This document shows positions 16,022 through 25,771 of a stretch of DNA of 64,000 nucleotides, piece by piece (position 1 is the stretch's first letter; each line of letters begins with the position of its first letter). The translations under genes were made by a program, and so were the position numbers. Source of the stretch: Treponema bryantii (lineage in GTDB: Bacteria > Spirochaetota > Spirochaetia > Treponematales > Treponemataceae); assembly GCF_900111035.1 (NCBI RefSeq), contig NZ_FOFU01000001.1:1-64000 (forward strand), given 5' to 3'. The notes under the pieces were generated by a model. The model was not told the origin of the DNA and made no database searches. It worked only from the letters and a program-made list of their open reading frames with translations.

Positions 16022-19000
16022 ATGGTAGGAATAAAAATTAATAAAACGTTGCGAAATGTTTTAATAGCACTTGTTGTTATTATTCTCATTTTCGCTATCC
16101 CGAGCTTTTTTCCTGATAAAGATTATCATGCTAAGTATGATAATTATGATTTATCCACAAATGTTGGGGTCGTTTCTTCTACACGAACTTATTCGGAGTA
16201 TTTGAAAGAGCATTCTTCGGCTAAGAATCCTAAGAATGAAGTTTCTGTTGATGTTCTGAACTTTGTTGAAGAAAAATCAACTGGTACCCGCGTGGAAAAG
16301 AACTACAAAGGAAAAGATGTTGTTATTACAGATGAAGAATCTTCTGTAACTTGGATTGTAGATGTACCGGAAGCTGGCTTCTATAATATCAGTATGGAAT
16401 ATGTTGCCGTTCCTTCTCGAAATGTAAATATGGAACGTATTCTGTATGTAAACGGTGAAATGCCATTTACTGGTGCTGATACCCTTGCTTTTTACAGACT
16501 TTGGAAGGATGGCGGCCCTGTAAAATATGATAACCGTGGTAACAGTATCCGTCCAACTCAGGTAGAAGTCTTTGATTATCAGTCTGTATATTTCAAGAGT
16601 GATCTTGGCTATGAAGTAGACCCTTATAAAGTATTCTTTAACAAGGGTGAAAATGAAATTACTCTCGAAGCAACTAGTGAACCAATGGCAATCAGTGGTA
16701 TTAAACTTTGTCCGGTTGTTGTTTATAAAACCTACGAGCAGTATCTTGCAAAACAGAAATCAAATCCTGACAGTTATACAGGAAAAGATATTACAGTTAA
16801 GGTTCAGGGAGAGGATTCTGTAGTTCGTTCAGATCCATCTTTGTTTGCCCGCTATGACCGTTCTTCTGCTATTACTGAACCATACAGTACAAAGCAGACA
16901 ATTTTGAACTACACAGGTGGTGATTCATGGAAGATTCCTGGGCAGTGGATTGAATGGGAGCTTGAAGTTCCTGAAGACGGCTGGTATACAATTTCTTTGA
17001 AAGCACGCCAGTTCTTCCAGCGTGGTTATGTAGCATGTCGTTCTGTTTATATTGATGATGAAATTCCTTTTGACGCACTTAAATCAGTAGGCTTCAAATA
17101 TGATTCTGACTGGCAGTATGCAACTCTTTCAGATGCAGAAAAGAAACCATATAAGTTCTATCTTTCAAAGGGTAAGCATTCAATTAAGCTTGAAGCAACT
17201 CTTGGTGAGATTGGACATGTAATTCAGCAGGTTCAGGATTCTGTTTACAGATTGAATCTTATTTATCGTACAATTCTTGTTCTTACTGGTGAACATCCAG
17301 ATTTGAACCGCGACTATGAAATTCAGAAGGTATATCCGGATGAAGTAGCTGCTATGATGCTCGAAAGCCGCCGCTTGTACAAGCTTATTGACGACTTTGT
17401 TGCAATTACCGGTGAAAAATCAAATCAGATTTCTCCTGCCGAGGTTCTTGCAGTTCAGCTTGAACAGTTCTATAAGCATCCTGACAGAATTACAAAAGGT
17501 TTTGCAAGCTTTAAGGATAATACAACAACTCTGGCTTCTTCTATGCTCAGCATGACAGAAACAAAGCTTGATATCGACTATATCCAGCTCCAGAGTATCA
17601 ATGATAAGATTAAAGTAGACCGCTCAAACTTCTTTAAGAACGTTGGTCATGAAATTACTTCATTCGTAAACTCATACTTTTATGATTCTTCTTCTCTTGG
17701 TAGTGTTTACAAAGAGGGATCAGATCATCTTATTGAAGTATGGATTGTAACAGGTCGTGATCAGAGCCAGGTTCTTAAGAACATGATTGATGACAGCTTT
17801 ACTCCAATTTCTGGAATCAATGTAAACGTAAAGCTTATTAAGGTTGAATCACTTCTTAATGCCGTAGTAGCAGGAAACGGACCTGATGTTGTAATTTCAA
17901 CTTATCAGTCACATCCTGTAGATTATGCTTTGCGTAATGCAAACGTAAACCTTCGCCGTTTTAAAGATTGTGATGAAGTTCTTTCATGGTTTATGCCAAG
18001 TGCTTATAAGCCTTATGAATATAATGGTGGTATATATGCGCTTCCTGAGCAGCAGACATTCAACCTTATGTTCTACCGCAAGGATATTCTTGAACAGTTA
18101 AAACTTAAGGTTCCTGAAACATGGGAAGAACTTATTGAAATTCTCCCAACTCTTCAGGGTAATAACATTACAATCGGTGTTCCTTATCCAAATATTATTA
18201 CTCCAGATATGACAACCTTCTATTCGATGGTATATCAGGCTGGTGGACAGATTTATAACAAAGAGGGTAATAAGTCAGTTATTGACAGCGAACCTGGTGT
18301 TGCCGCATTCAAAACTTATACAGGCCTTTATAATAGTTATGGAATTCCTACTGTCTATGACTTTATGAGCCGCTTCCGTACAGGTGATATGGCAATCGGT
18401 ATCGCTAACTATACTACATACAATACAATCGTAGTTGGTGCACCAGAAATCCGTGGCCTCTGGGACTTCACATACCTCCCTGGAACAAAGGATGAAAAGG
18501 GAAATATTGATCGTTCTAATATTTCCGGTGGTGTTTGTACAATGATGATTAAGAAGGGAATCGACCTTGATGACCTTGACCTTTCAAATCTTCCTGAGCT
18601 TGCTTATAGCGACAATAACGGAAAGACATTTGAAGAAGGCGTAATTCCTGGTATCGATGAAAAGACCTGGAACGAGGTTATGAGAAATGAAACCCGTATG
18701 GCTGATTCATGGGAATTCATGAGATGGTGGGTTTCTGCTGATACACAGGTTCGCTTTGGTCGTGAAATGGAAGCTCTTCTTGGTGCTTCTGCCCGCTATG
18801 CAACTGCAAACAGAGAAGCTCTCAGACAGCTTTCATGGAACTCAAAACAGATTAAAGTTCTTGAAGATTCTATGCAGGAAACAGTTGGGGTTCCTGAAGT
18901 TCCTGGAAGCTACTATACTCCACGCCATATCGTAAATGGTACACGTCGCGTTATCAACGAAAAGGATGATGCACGCGAAACCCTTATTGATTATACACGT

Positions 19001-19063
19001 AAGATCAATGAAGAGCTTACCCGTAAGCGTCAGGAATTCAACCTTCCTGTTGCAGAGGACTAG
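16022..19063 (+). CDS. Membrane-anchored solute-binding protein fused to two beta-sandwich domains
   Basis: 1013 aa, about twice a normal binding protein. A hydrophobic segment (about 10-29) without a lipobox anchors or exports it. Two related carbohydrate-binding-like domains follow, near 90-235 and 290-400: VPEAGFYNIS...RILYVNGEMPF and VPEDGWYTIS...RSVYIDDEIPF, each closed by an EITLEAT/SIKLEAT strand. A helical linker leads to an extracellular solute-binding domain from about 566 (GPDVVISTYQSHP, PETWEELIEIL). First gene of an operon with four permeases; it probably captures a polysaccharide or large oligosaccharide in the periplasm. Sugar unknown. Confidence 0.82.
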   Translation: MVGIKINKTLRNVLIALVVIILIFAIPSFFPDKDYHAKYDNYDLSTNVGVVSSTRTYSEYLKEHSSAKNPKNEVSVDVLNFVEEKSTGTRVEKNYKGKDVVITDEESSVTWIVDVPEAGFYNISMEYVAVPSRNVNMERILYVNGEMPFTGADTLAFYRLWKDGGPVKYDNRGNSIRPTQVEVFDYQSVYFKSDLGYEVDPYKVFFNKGENEITLEATSEPMAISGIKLCPVVVYKTYEQYLAKQKSNPDSYTGKDITVKVQGEDSVVRSDPSLFARYDRSSAITEPYSTKQTILNYTGGDSWKIPGQWIEWELEVPEDGWYTISLKARQFFQRGYVACRSVYIDDEIPFDALKSVGFKYDSDWQYATLSDAEKKPYKFYLSKGKHSIKLEATLGEIGHVIQQVQDSVYRLNLIYRTILVLTGEHPDLNRDYEIQKVYPDEVAAMMLESRRLYKLIDDFVAITGEKSNQISPAEVLAVQLEQFYKHPDRITKGFASFKDNTTTLASSMLSMTETKLDIDYIQLQSINDKIKVDRSNFFKNVGHEITSFVNSYFYDSSSLGSVYKEGSDHLIEVWIVTGRDQSQVLKNMIDDSFTPISGINVNVKLIKVESLLNAVVAGNGPDVVISTYQSHPVDYALRNANVNLRRFKDCDEVLSWFMPSAYKPYEYNGGIYALPEQQTFNLMFYRKDILEQLKLKVPETWEELIEILPTLQGNNITIGVPYPNIITPDMTTFYSMVYQAGGQIYNKEGNKSVIDSEPGVAAFKTYTGLYNSYGIPTVYDFMSRFRTGDMAIGIANYTTYNTIVVGAPEIRGLWDFTYLPGTKDEKGNIDRSNISGGVCTMMIKKGIDLDDLDLSNLPELAYSDNNGKTFEEGVIPGIDEKTWNEVMRNETRMADSWEFMRWWVSADTQVRFGREMEALLGASARYATANREALRQLSWNSKQIKVLEDSMQETVGVPEVPGSYYTPRHIVNGTRRVINEKDDARETLIDYTRKINEELTRKRQEFNLPVAED

Positions 19064-19076
19064 TTAGGAGATAATT

Positions 19077-20015
19077 ATGAGTGAAAAGTTAGATAAATAT
19101 ATAGCTAAGAAAAAGCTCGCAATTTCTGATTTAGGCCGTAATATACGTGTAAACAAAGTCTGCTATTTATTCCTTTTACCATATGCAGTTTTGTTTATTA
19201 CATTCTATGTACTTCCTATGCTGACTTCAATTTATTTTAGTTTTACTAACTATAATATTCTGGAGAAACCGGATTTTATTGGTGCCAGAAACTATCTGAA
19301 CCTGTTCCTTGAGGATGATGTATTTACAACAGCTGTAAAGAACACTTTCCTTATTGCTATAATTACAGGTCCTGTAGGATACATCATGGCATTCATTTTT
19401 GCATGGCTCATCAATGAGCTTCCAAAATGGATTCGTACACTGGTAGTATTCTTCTTCTATGCACCTTCTATTTCAGGAAATGCATACTTTGTATTCAAGA
19501 CATTGTTCAATGATGATCAGAACGGTTGGCTTAACAGATTCCTTGCAAATATGGGAATTACTAATGCTCCTATTATGTTCCTTACAGATCCTCGGATTGG
19601 TATGAAGGTTATTATTCCGATTATCCTCTGGATGTCTCTGGGTACAGGATTCCTTTCGTTCGTTGCCGGTCTTAAAGGTATTGATAAGGCACAGTATGAA
19701 GCCGGATATATTGATGGTATTCAGAACCGCTGGCAGGAACTCTGGTTCATTACACTTCCAAATATGAAGCCTATGCTGCTGTTCGGAGCTGTAATGTCAA
19801 TTACTTCTGCATTCGGTGTTTGTGATGTAACTATGCAGCTTGCCGGATATCCTTCAACAGACTATTACGCACGTACAATTGTTACACACCTTTTCGACTA
19901 CGGATTTACACGTTTCGAAATGGGTTATGCATCTGCAATTGCAACAGTATTGTTCCTTACAATGATTCTCTGTAACAAGGTTATTCAGAAACTCTTGAAC
20001 AGAGTAGGACACTAA
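19077..20015 (+). CDS. Carbohydrate ABC permease, MalF-like (pair 1)
   Basis: 312 aa, six helices, CUT1 family. The cytosolic EAA loop EAGYIDGIQNRWQELWFITL near residue 204 docks the ATPase. It starts 13 nt after the binding-protein fusion and is followed by a MalG-like partner. No ATPase is encoded in the operon, so a shared MsmX/UgpC-type ATPase elsewhere is expected. Confidence 0.88.
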   Translation: MSEKLDKYIAKKKLAISDLGRNIRVNKVCYLFLLPYAVLFITFYVLPMLTSIYFSFTNYNILEKPDFIGARNYLNLFLEDDVFTTAVKNTFLIAIITGPVGYIMAFIFAWLINELPKWIRTLVVFFFYAPSISGNAYFVFKTLFNDDQNGWLNRFLANMGITNAPIMFLTDPRIGMKVIIPIILWMSLGTGFLSFVAGLKGIDKAQYEAGYIDGIQNRWQELWFITLPNMKPMLLFGAVMSITSAFGVCDVTMQLAGYPSTDYYARTIVTHLFDYGFTRFEMGYASAIATVLFLTMILCNKVIQKLLNRVGH

Positions 20016-20030
20016 TAGAGGGGGATGAAA

Positions 20031-20924
20031 ATGAGTACTAAAAATATGTATAAAGATCAGACAATTCATCATTATAAATTCCGCCGTAAGCCAAACCGCT
20101 CTGTTGGTGGTGATATCGGAATCTACATCTTCCTTGCACTTTGTTCTGCAATGATGGTATTTCCTTTGTTCTTTGCAATCTGTAATGCTCTTAAACCTCT
20201 TGATGAAGTTTTGAAGAACCCTCCTACAGTATTGCCAAGAAACCCGACTTTCGATAACTTCTCTGACCTTCTTATTACAATGAGTCAGGGTTGGGTTCCA
20301 CTTTCACGCTATATCTGGAACACAATTTTCATTACCGTTACAGGTACACTTGGTCATGTTGTTCTTGCTTCTATGGCTGCATATGTACTTGCTAAGTATC
20401 GTTTCCCAGGTGGACAGCTCTTCTTCCGTGTTGCTGTTGTTGCACTTATGTTCAGTGGTTATGTAACAGGTATTCCTAACTATTTGATTATGTGTAAGCT
20501 TCACATGGTAGATACATACTGGTCATTGATTCTGCCGGCTATCGGTGGTTCTCTTGGACTCTTCCTTATGAAGCAGTTCATGGACGGCTTCCCTATGTCT
20601 CTTGTTGAAGCTGCAAAAATTGACGGTGCAAGTGAACTTTTGATTTTCTGGAAGCTTGTAATGCCAAACGTTAAGCCTGCATGGCTTACAATCTCAATCT
20701 TCTCTATCCAGAACCTTTGGAACAACGCTCAGGTACAGTACATCTATACTGAAAGCAAGAAAATGCTCCGCTATGCTCTGGATCAGGTAGCACTTGGTGG
20801 TATTGCCCGTACAGGTCAGCAGAATGCTGTAATCGTATTTACAATGTCTGTACCGATTGTATTCTTTATCTTCTCTCAGAGTCAGATTATGGAAACAATG
20901 GCTACATCAGGACTTAAGGACTAG
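20031..20924 (+). CDS. Carbohydrate ABC permease, MalG-like (pair 1)
   Basis: 297 aa; the ATG at 20031 is preferred because GAGGGGG (20018-20024) would abut the in-frame ATG at 20025. Six helices; EAA loop EAAKIDGASELLIFWKLVMP; the C-terminus METMATSGLKD is typical of MalG-type subunits. It pairs with the previous permease, and its C-terminus closely resembles that of the fourth permease of the operon (VESLASTGVKM). Confidence 0.88.
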   Translation: MSTKNMYKDQTIHHYKFRRKPNRSVGGDIGIYIFLALCSAMMVFPLFFAICNALKPLDEVLKNPPTVLPRNPTFDNFSDLLITMSQGWVPLSRYIWNTIFITVTGTLGHVVLASMAAYVLAKYRFPGGQLFFRVAVVALMFSGYVTGIPNYLIMCKLHMVDTYWSLILPAIGGSLGLFLMKQFMDGFPMSLVEAAKIDGASELLIFWKLVMPNVKPAWLTISIFSIQNLWNNAQVQYIYTESKKMLRYALDQVALGGIARTGQQNAVIVFTMSVPIVFFIFSQSQIMETMATSGLKD

Positions 20925-20928
20925 CGCT

Positions 20929-22398
20929 ATGATGAAACGAAAACTATTATTGATTGCAGGTCTTTTTACTTTATATGCAGGACTTTTTGCAAAAGGTGAT
21001 ACATATATTTATGACTACTGGGGAAAAATGGAAAAGTCTCCGGATGCATATCGTGTATCGCACGTAGTATATGCAGATGATCTGGACCTTGATATCGGAT
21101 TGAAAAAGCCGTCTTCATTGTTCGCACACGGAAATATGCTTTATGTAGCAGATACAGACAACAGCCGTATCATTCAGCTTGAATATACAAAGCAGAAGAC
21201 TCTTGAGCTTCGCCGTGTAATTGATCATGTAAATCCTAATGGATTTGACACACCGGAAACTTTGAATCTTCCTGAAGATGTATTTGTTGGAAAAGATGAA
21301 TCAATCTATATCGCTGATACTAAAAACGGCCGTGTTATCCGCCTTGATCAGAATCTGAATGTTACTCAGCTTCTTAAGGAACCGGATGATCCGACTTACG
21401 AGCAGGGAAAAGACTTCCTTCCTACAAAGGTTGTCGCAGATTCTAAGGGCCGTGTTTATGTTTCAGCAAGAAATATCAACAAAGGTTTCTTAAAGTATGA
21501 ATATGACGGTACTTTCCAGGGCTTCTTTGGTGCAAACGAAGTTGTTTATAACTGGACAGATATGATCTGGAAAAAACTTTCTACTCAGGCTCAGAAAGAA
21601 AAAATGGTTCTCTTTGTTCCTGTAGAATATTCAAACTGCTATATAGATAAAGAAGGCTTTATTTATGCCGTTACAAAAACTTTCGAAGAGTGGGATCTTA
21701 AGTCAGACAGCGCAAAACCAATCCGTCGTCTTAATGCTCTTGGAAAAGATATTCTTGTTAAGAACGCTGTAAATCTTCCTATTGGTGATGTTCAGTGGGG
21801 TAATGCAGCTGGTATCAGTAATCCTTCTAAGTTTACAGATATTACAGTTCTTGATGATGAAGTTTATATCGTAGTTGATGAAAGCCGTGGTCGTCTCTTT
21901 GCTTATGACAATCAGGGATACCTTCTGTTTGCTTTTGGTGGCCGTGGTAACGTAGACGGATTCTTCCGTCAGCCAACTTCAGTTGAGCACATCGGTTATG
22001 ATCTTTTTGTTCTTGATGGACAGAATGCTTCTATTACAGTATTTACACCTACAGATTATGGTAAGCTTATTTATAAGGCAACAGAACAGTTTGCCTGTGG
22101 TGAATACGATGCTTCTGCAGAATCATGGTCAAAGGTTCTTGAATATAATGGAAACTACGACCTTGCATACATTGGTCTTGGAAAAGCTTGTCTTCGTCAG
22201 AACAAGTACAAGGAAGCAATGGATTATTTCAAGACAAAGCGTGATCGCAGAGACTATTCAAAAGCCTTTAAGTATTACCGCAAAGAATGGATTGAAGCAA
22301 ATATTGGCTGGATGGTAGGAGTTCTTATTGCAATTATTGTCATAGCCTTTGTTTCAAAAATCGTAAAGAAAATTAAATGGGAGCTTGATTCACTATGA
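20929..22398 (+). CDS. NHL beta-propeller and TPR protein with C-terminal membrane anchor
   Basis: 489 aa from MMKRKLLLIAGLF (AAGGA upstream; an in-frame ATG at 20857 lies inside the permease gene). A signal peptide is followed by NHL-type blades (SSLFAHGNMLYVADTDNSRI, PEDVFVGKDESIYIADTKNG, LLFAFGGRGNVDGFFRQPTS), then two TPR-like helical repeats near 405-455 (YDASAESWSKVLEYNG, YKEAMDYFKTKRDRRDYSK) and one C-terminal helix (WMVGVLIAIIVIAFVSKIV). Most of it should lie in the periplasm, as a scaffold for the transporter. No enzyme motif was recognised. It overlaps the next gene by 4 bp. Confidence 0.78.
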   Translation: MMKRKLLLIAGLFTLYAGLFAKGDTYIYDYWGKMEKSPDAYRVSHVVYADDLDLDIGLKKPSSLFAHGNMLYVADTDNSRIIQLEYTKQKTLELRRVIDHVNPNGFDTPETLNLPEDVFVGKDESIYIADTKNGRVIRLDQNLNVTQLLKEPDDPTYEQGKDFLPTKVVADSKGRVYVSARNINKGFLKYEYDGTFQGFFGANEVVYNWTDMIWKKLSTQAQKEKMVLFVPVEYSNCYIDKEGFIYAVTKTFEEWDLKSDSAKPIRRLNALGKDILVKNAVNLPIGDVQWGNAAGISNPSKFTDITVLDDEVYIVVDESRGRLFAYDNQGYLLFAFGGRGNVDGFFRQPTSVEHIGYDLFVLDGQNASITVFTPTDYGKLIYKATEQFACGEYDASAESWSKVLEYNGNYDLAYIGLGKACLRQNKYKEAMDYFKTKRDRRDYSKAFKYYRKEWIEANIGWMVGVLIAIIVIAFVSKIVKKIKWELDSL

Positions 22399-23075
22399 GT
22401 TATATAACACGTAAATTAAGTAAATTAGGCAAAAAAGAAACTTATATTCACTTTTTGAATACACTGCGTTATGCTTTGTATGTTATCTTGCATCCCGCAG
22501 ATGGTTATTGGGATTTGATTCACGCAAAGCGTGGTTCTTATTCTGCAGCCAATTTTATTGTAATTATCACACTTCTTACTCATGTATGGAAGCTACACTT
22601 TGCAAGCTTTGTAGTACAGCCAAACGTAAACTGGGAAGAAGTAAATATTCTTATGGAATTTGCTAAGGTTCTTCTTCCTCTGGCAATTTTCTGTATCTGT
22701 AACTGGGGTGTAACAACCCTGTTCGATGGTAAGGGACATCTTGGAGACATTTACATGGGTACTGCTTATGCGCTTACTCCGTATGTTCTCATTCAGATTC
22801 CAATTATCATTTTGAGTAATTTTGTAACTGTTGAAGAAAGTGCATTCTATTCTGTATTTAATTCACTTTCATTTGTATGGATCGGAATTCTTATCTTTAT
22901 GGCAATTATGATGATTCATTCCTACAGTTTTGCGAAGACACTTCTGTTCGTGATTTTCACAGCAGCTGGTATGCTGATATTCATTTTTATTATGCTTCTG
23001 TTCTTTAGTATGATTTCTCAGGGCGTTGCATATTTTGTTTCTCTTGGACGAGAAGTAATCTTCAGATTGAACTGA
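22395..23075 (+). CDS. Yip1-like multi-pass membrane protein
   Basis: 226 aa with five hydrophobic segments after a short amphipathic start. The LRYALYVILHPADGYWDLIH opening and the five-helix layout match the bacterial Yip1/YIP1-domain family. Its ATG overlaps the stop of the NHL/TPR gene (ATGA), so translation is coupled. Role unknown: an integral partner of the transporter assembly is the simplest guess. Confidence 0.72.
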   Translation: MSYITRKLSKLGKKETYIHFLNTLRYALYVILHPADGYWDLIHAKRGSYSAANFIVIITLLTHVWKLHFASFVVQPNVNWEEVNILMEFAKVLLPLAIFCICNWGVTTLFDGKGHLGDIYMGTAYALTPYVLIQIPIIILSNFVTVEESAFYSVFNSLSFVWIGILIFMAIMMIHSYSFAKTLLFVIFTAAGMLIFIFIMLLFFSMISQGVAYFVSLGREVIFRLN

Positions 23076-23094
23076 TGGGTAAGGGGTATTAAAA

Positions 23095-25770
23095 ATGGAA
23101 AAAGAAAAGAAGGTAAAAGAACCTAAGGCTCCTAAAGCTCCAAAGGTTAAAAAATCAAAATATCCTGAAGGATATATTGGCCGTCCAAAGCCAATGAAGA
23201 CTAAGACTTTTGAATTTCATAAGCCAACTGCAAAATTCTGGGTTGGTTTTGGATTCACACTTGCTGTAATCGGCTTCCTTACATATATAGTAATACGCCT
23301 TATTCAGGTTGGAAATGCAGTACAGCCTCCTTTAGAGTATTATGAAGCAGAAAAGATTGCAGATACTTATACTCTGGAAAATAATTATCTGAAGTTCGAA
23401 ATGAATGGTAAAACTACAACCTTTACAGTACTTCAGAAAAATACCGGTAAAGTATGGTATTCAAATCCACAGGGTGCAATGACAGATAAGCTTGCTCTTG
23501 TAAAAGAAAAGAACAACATGATGTCTACACTTCTGGTAAAGTATTCTACAGAAAATGGTTCTGATGATACTTATGATACATATACAAACAGTGTTCAGAG
23601 AAACTTCTATAACATTGTTAAGAAAGGAAATGAAATTACTGTAAACTATACAGTTGGGCAGATGGACCGTGAGTATATATTCCCTCTCATTATGTATCAG
23701 GATGAATTTGATAAATGGACTGAAGGACTTACAAAATCACAGACAAGTGCTGTAGGTCGTGCTTACCACAAATATAATAAAAGTTCTTTCAAGGGATCAG
23801 AGCTTTCTGATATGCTTGAAAAGTATCCTGGTATGGAAGATCAGAATCTTTACCTCGTATTTGAAAATGTTCAGACACATGTGAAGGTTCAGATGGAAGA
23901 ACTTTTTGCAAAACAGGGCTTCACTTATGAAGATTATCTTAAGAACAAAGAGCTTTATAAAGAATCAAATATCAAGGAAGTTCCAGCATTCAATGTTTCA
24001 ATCACTTATAAGCTTGATGGAAACAATCTTGTTGTAAATGTTCCATTTAATGAGATTTCTTACCGTCTCAAGTATCCTATTACACAGCTTTCTGTTTTAC
24101 CATATTTCGGAGCAGCAGGTCCTGATGATGAAGGATATATGCTTATTCCAGAAGGTGGTGGTAGCATTATCAACTTTAATAATGGTAAAACAAAGCAGAA
24201 TGGTTATTATGCTGACTGCTACGGATGGGATTATGCTATGGAGCGTAAGGCTGTAATTACAGAAACACGTGCAGCTTATCCTGTATTCGCTATCAGCTAT
24301 CCAGACAGCAGTGTTCTTTCTGTAATAGAGAAGGGTGCTGAATATGCTGGTATTACAGCAGAAATTGCCGGAAAGCTTGGCAGCTACAACTATATTCGTG
24401 CAGATTATAAGATGCTTCACCGTGAACAGTATGAAGTAACAGCACGAAGCCAGAGTGCACAGTTTGTTTACGAGCCTCAGCTTCCTCAGGAAGAATATAT
24501 TCAGCAGTCATTTACTTTCGTAGACAGTGGTTCTTATGTAGATATGGCAAAGGCTTACAGAAACAAACTTTTTGCAGGTGCCAAGAAACAGAATGTACAG
24601 AATGTTCCTGTTGCTGTAGAAATTGTTGGTGCTATCGAAAAGAAACAGCAGATTGCCGGAATGCCAAAGGTAAGACCTTATAAGCTTACAAGCTATAAAG
24701 ATGCCGGAAAAATTATTAATGAAATTGATGAACTTGGAATTAAAGATGTTAATTACAAGCTTTCTGGTTTTGTTAATGGTGGTATCCGTCAGAAGTTTAT
24801 GAATAAAATCAACTTTATTAAGGTTCTTGGTGGAAAATCAGATTTCAAGAAGATGCTTAAGTCTGTTGAAGAAACTTCGGGAAAGCTTTATCTGGATGGT
24901 GCAGTTCAGACAGCTTACCGTTCAAATATTTTTGACGGTTTCTTCAGCTACCGCGATGCTGCACGTTTTGTAAGTGATGAGCTTTGTGAACTTTCAGAAT
25001 ATACTCCAATCTGGTACGGTAAAGATCCTGAAAGAGATAATTATTATCTTTTGAATAATAAAAACCGCATTAAGGGGGCTGAAAAGTTCCTTAAGAGTGC
25101 TTCAAAAATGAAGCTTGATGGTGTTTCATTCCGTGATAACGGTAATCTTCTTTCTTCAGATTTCAATGACCGTGCTCCTCTTACAAGAGCTCAGGAAACT
25201 GCAAATCAGATTGCAAAGTTTGATGAAGCAGCAGAGAAGGGGCTTGCAATTATGATTAATGGTGGAAATGACTATGCAGTAACAAAGGCTGACTTTGTAA
25301 CAAATATGCCTCTCCATGGAAATCAGTATGCAATTATTGATGGTATAGTTCCATTCTATCAGATTGCATTGCATGGTTATGTAAATTATGCAGGTTCCCC
25401 AATTAATCTTGCTTATGAAAAAGATCAGATTCTTCTTGAGTCTGCAGAAGCAGGTGCTGGTCTTCAGTTCTCATTTATTAATGCTTCTGAACGTGATCTT
25501 CAGGAAACAAACTATACAGAGTACTATGCTAGTAACTTCGATGAATGGAAGGAGAAACTTTCTGAAGTTTATGAAGAATATAACTCAAAGATGTCTCCTG
25601 TAATGAATTCACTTATTAAAAATCATGAGTATGTTTCAGATAACGTAACTAAGACAACTTATGAGAACGGTTATGTAGTTTACGTAAACTTCAGCTATAA
25701 GAACTATATTACACCTTCAGGAAAATTTATTCCTGAAAGAGAATACAGAGTAATGAAGGTGGAGGACTAA
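23095..25770 (+). CDS. Membrane-anchored DUF5696-type, glycosidase-like protein
   Basis: 891 aa. The first 47 residues are cytosolic and rich in Lys/Pro (KEPKAPKAPKVKKSK), then one helix (about 48-70), then a large periplasmic part. The first half is beta-rich; from about residue 540 the pattern fits a TIM barrel (GIKDVNYKLSGFVNGG, KLYLDGAVQTAY, LDGVSFRDNGNLLSS, AIMINGGNDYAVTKAD). Acidic residues at the ends of strands recall glycoside-hydrolase barrels, but I cannot name catalytic residues. DUF5696 assignment is from overall look and context. It may process the sugar captured by the operon's binding proteins. Confidence 0.7.
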   Translation: MEKEKKVKEPKAPKAPKVKKSKYPEGYIGRPKPMKTKTFEFHKPTAKFWVGFGFTLAVIGFLTYIVIRLIQVGNAVQPPLEYYEAEKIADTYTLENNYLKFEMNGKTTTFTVLQKNTGKVWYSNPQGAMTDKLALVKEKNNMMSTLLVKYSTENGSDDTYDTYTNSVQRNFYNIVKKGNEITVNYTVGQMDREYIFPLIMYQDEFDKWTEGLTKSQTSAVGRAYHKYNKSSFKGSELSDMLEKYPGMEDQNLYLVFENVQTHVKVQMEELFAKQGFTYEDYLKNKELYKESNIKEVPAFNVSITYKLDGNNLVVNVPFNEISYRLKYPITQLSVLPYFGAAGPDDEGYMLIPEGGGSIINFNNGKTKQNGYYADCYGWDYAMERKAVITETRAAYPVFAISYPDSSVLSVIEKGAEYAGITAEIAGKLGSYNYIRADYKMLHREQYEVTARSQSAQFVYEPQLPQEEYIQQSFTFVDSGSYVDMAKAYRNKLFAGAKKQNVQNVPVAVEIVGAIEKKQQIAGMPKVRPYKLTSYKDAGKIINEIDELGIKDVNYKLSGFVNGGIRQKFMNKINFIKVLGGKSDFKKMLKSVEETSGKLYLDGAVQTAYRSNIFDGFFSYRDAARFVSDELCELSEYTPIWYGKDPERDNYYLLNNKNRIKGAEKFLKSASKMKLDGVSFRDNGNLLSSDFNDRAPLTRAQETANQIAKFDEAAEKGLAIMINGGNDYAVTKADFVTNMPLHGNQYAIIDGIVPFYQIALHGYVNYAGSPINLAYEKDQILLESAEAGAGLQFSFINASERDLQETNYTEYYASNFDEWKEKLSEVYEEYNSKMSPVMNSLIKNHEYVSDNVTKTTYENGYVVYVNFSYKNYITPSGKFIPEREYRVMKVED

Positions 25771-25771
25771 T

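Noticed and set aside
20857-20928. N-terminal extension of the NHL/TPR protein
   Set aside because: The extra residues overlap the permease gene in another frame and would bury the clear signal peptide starting at 20929.
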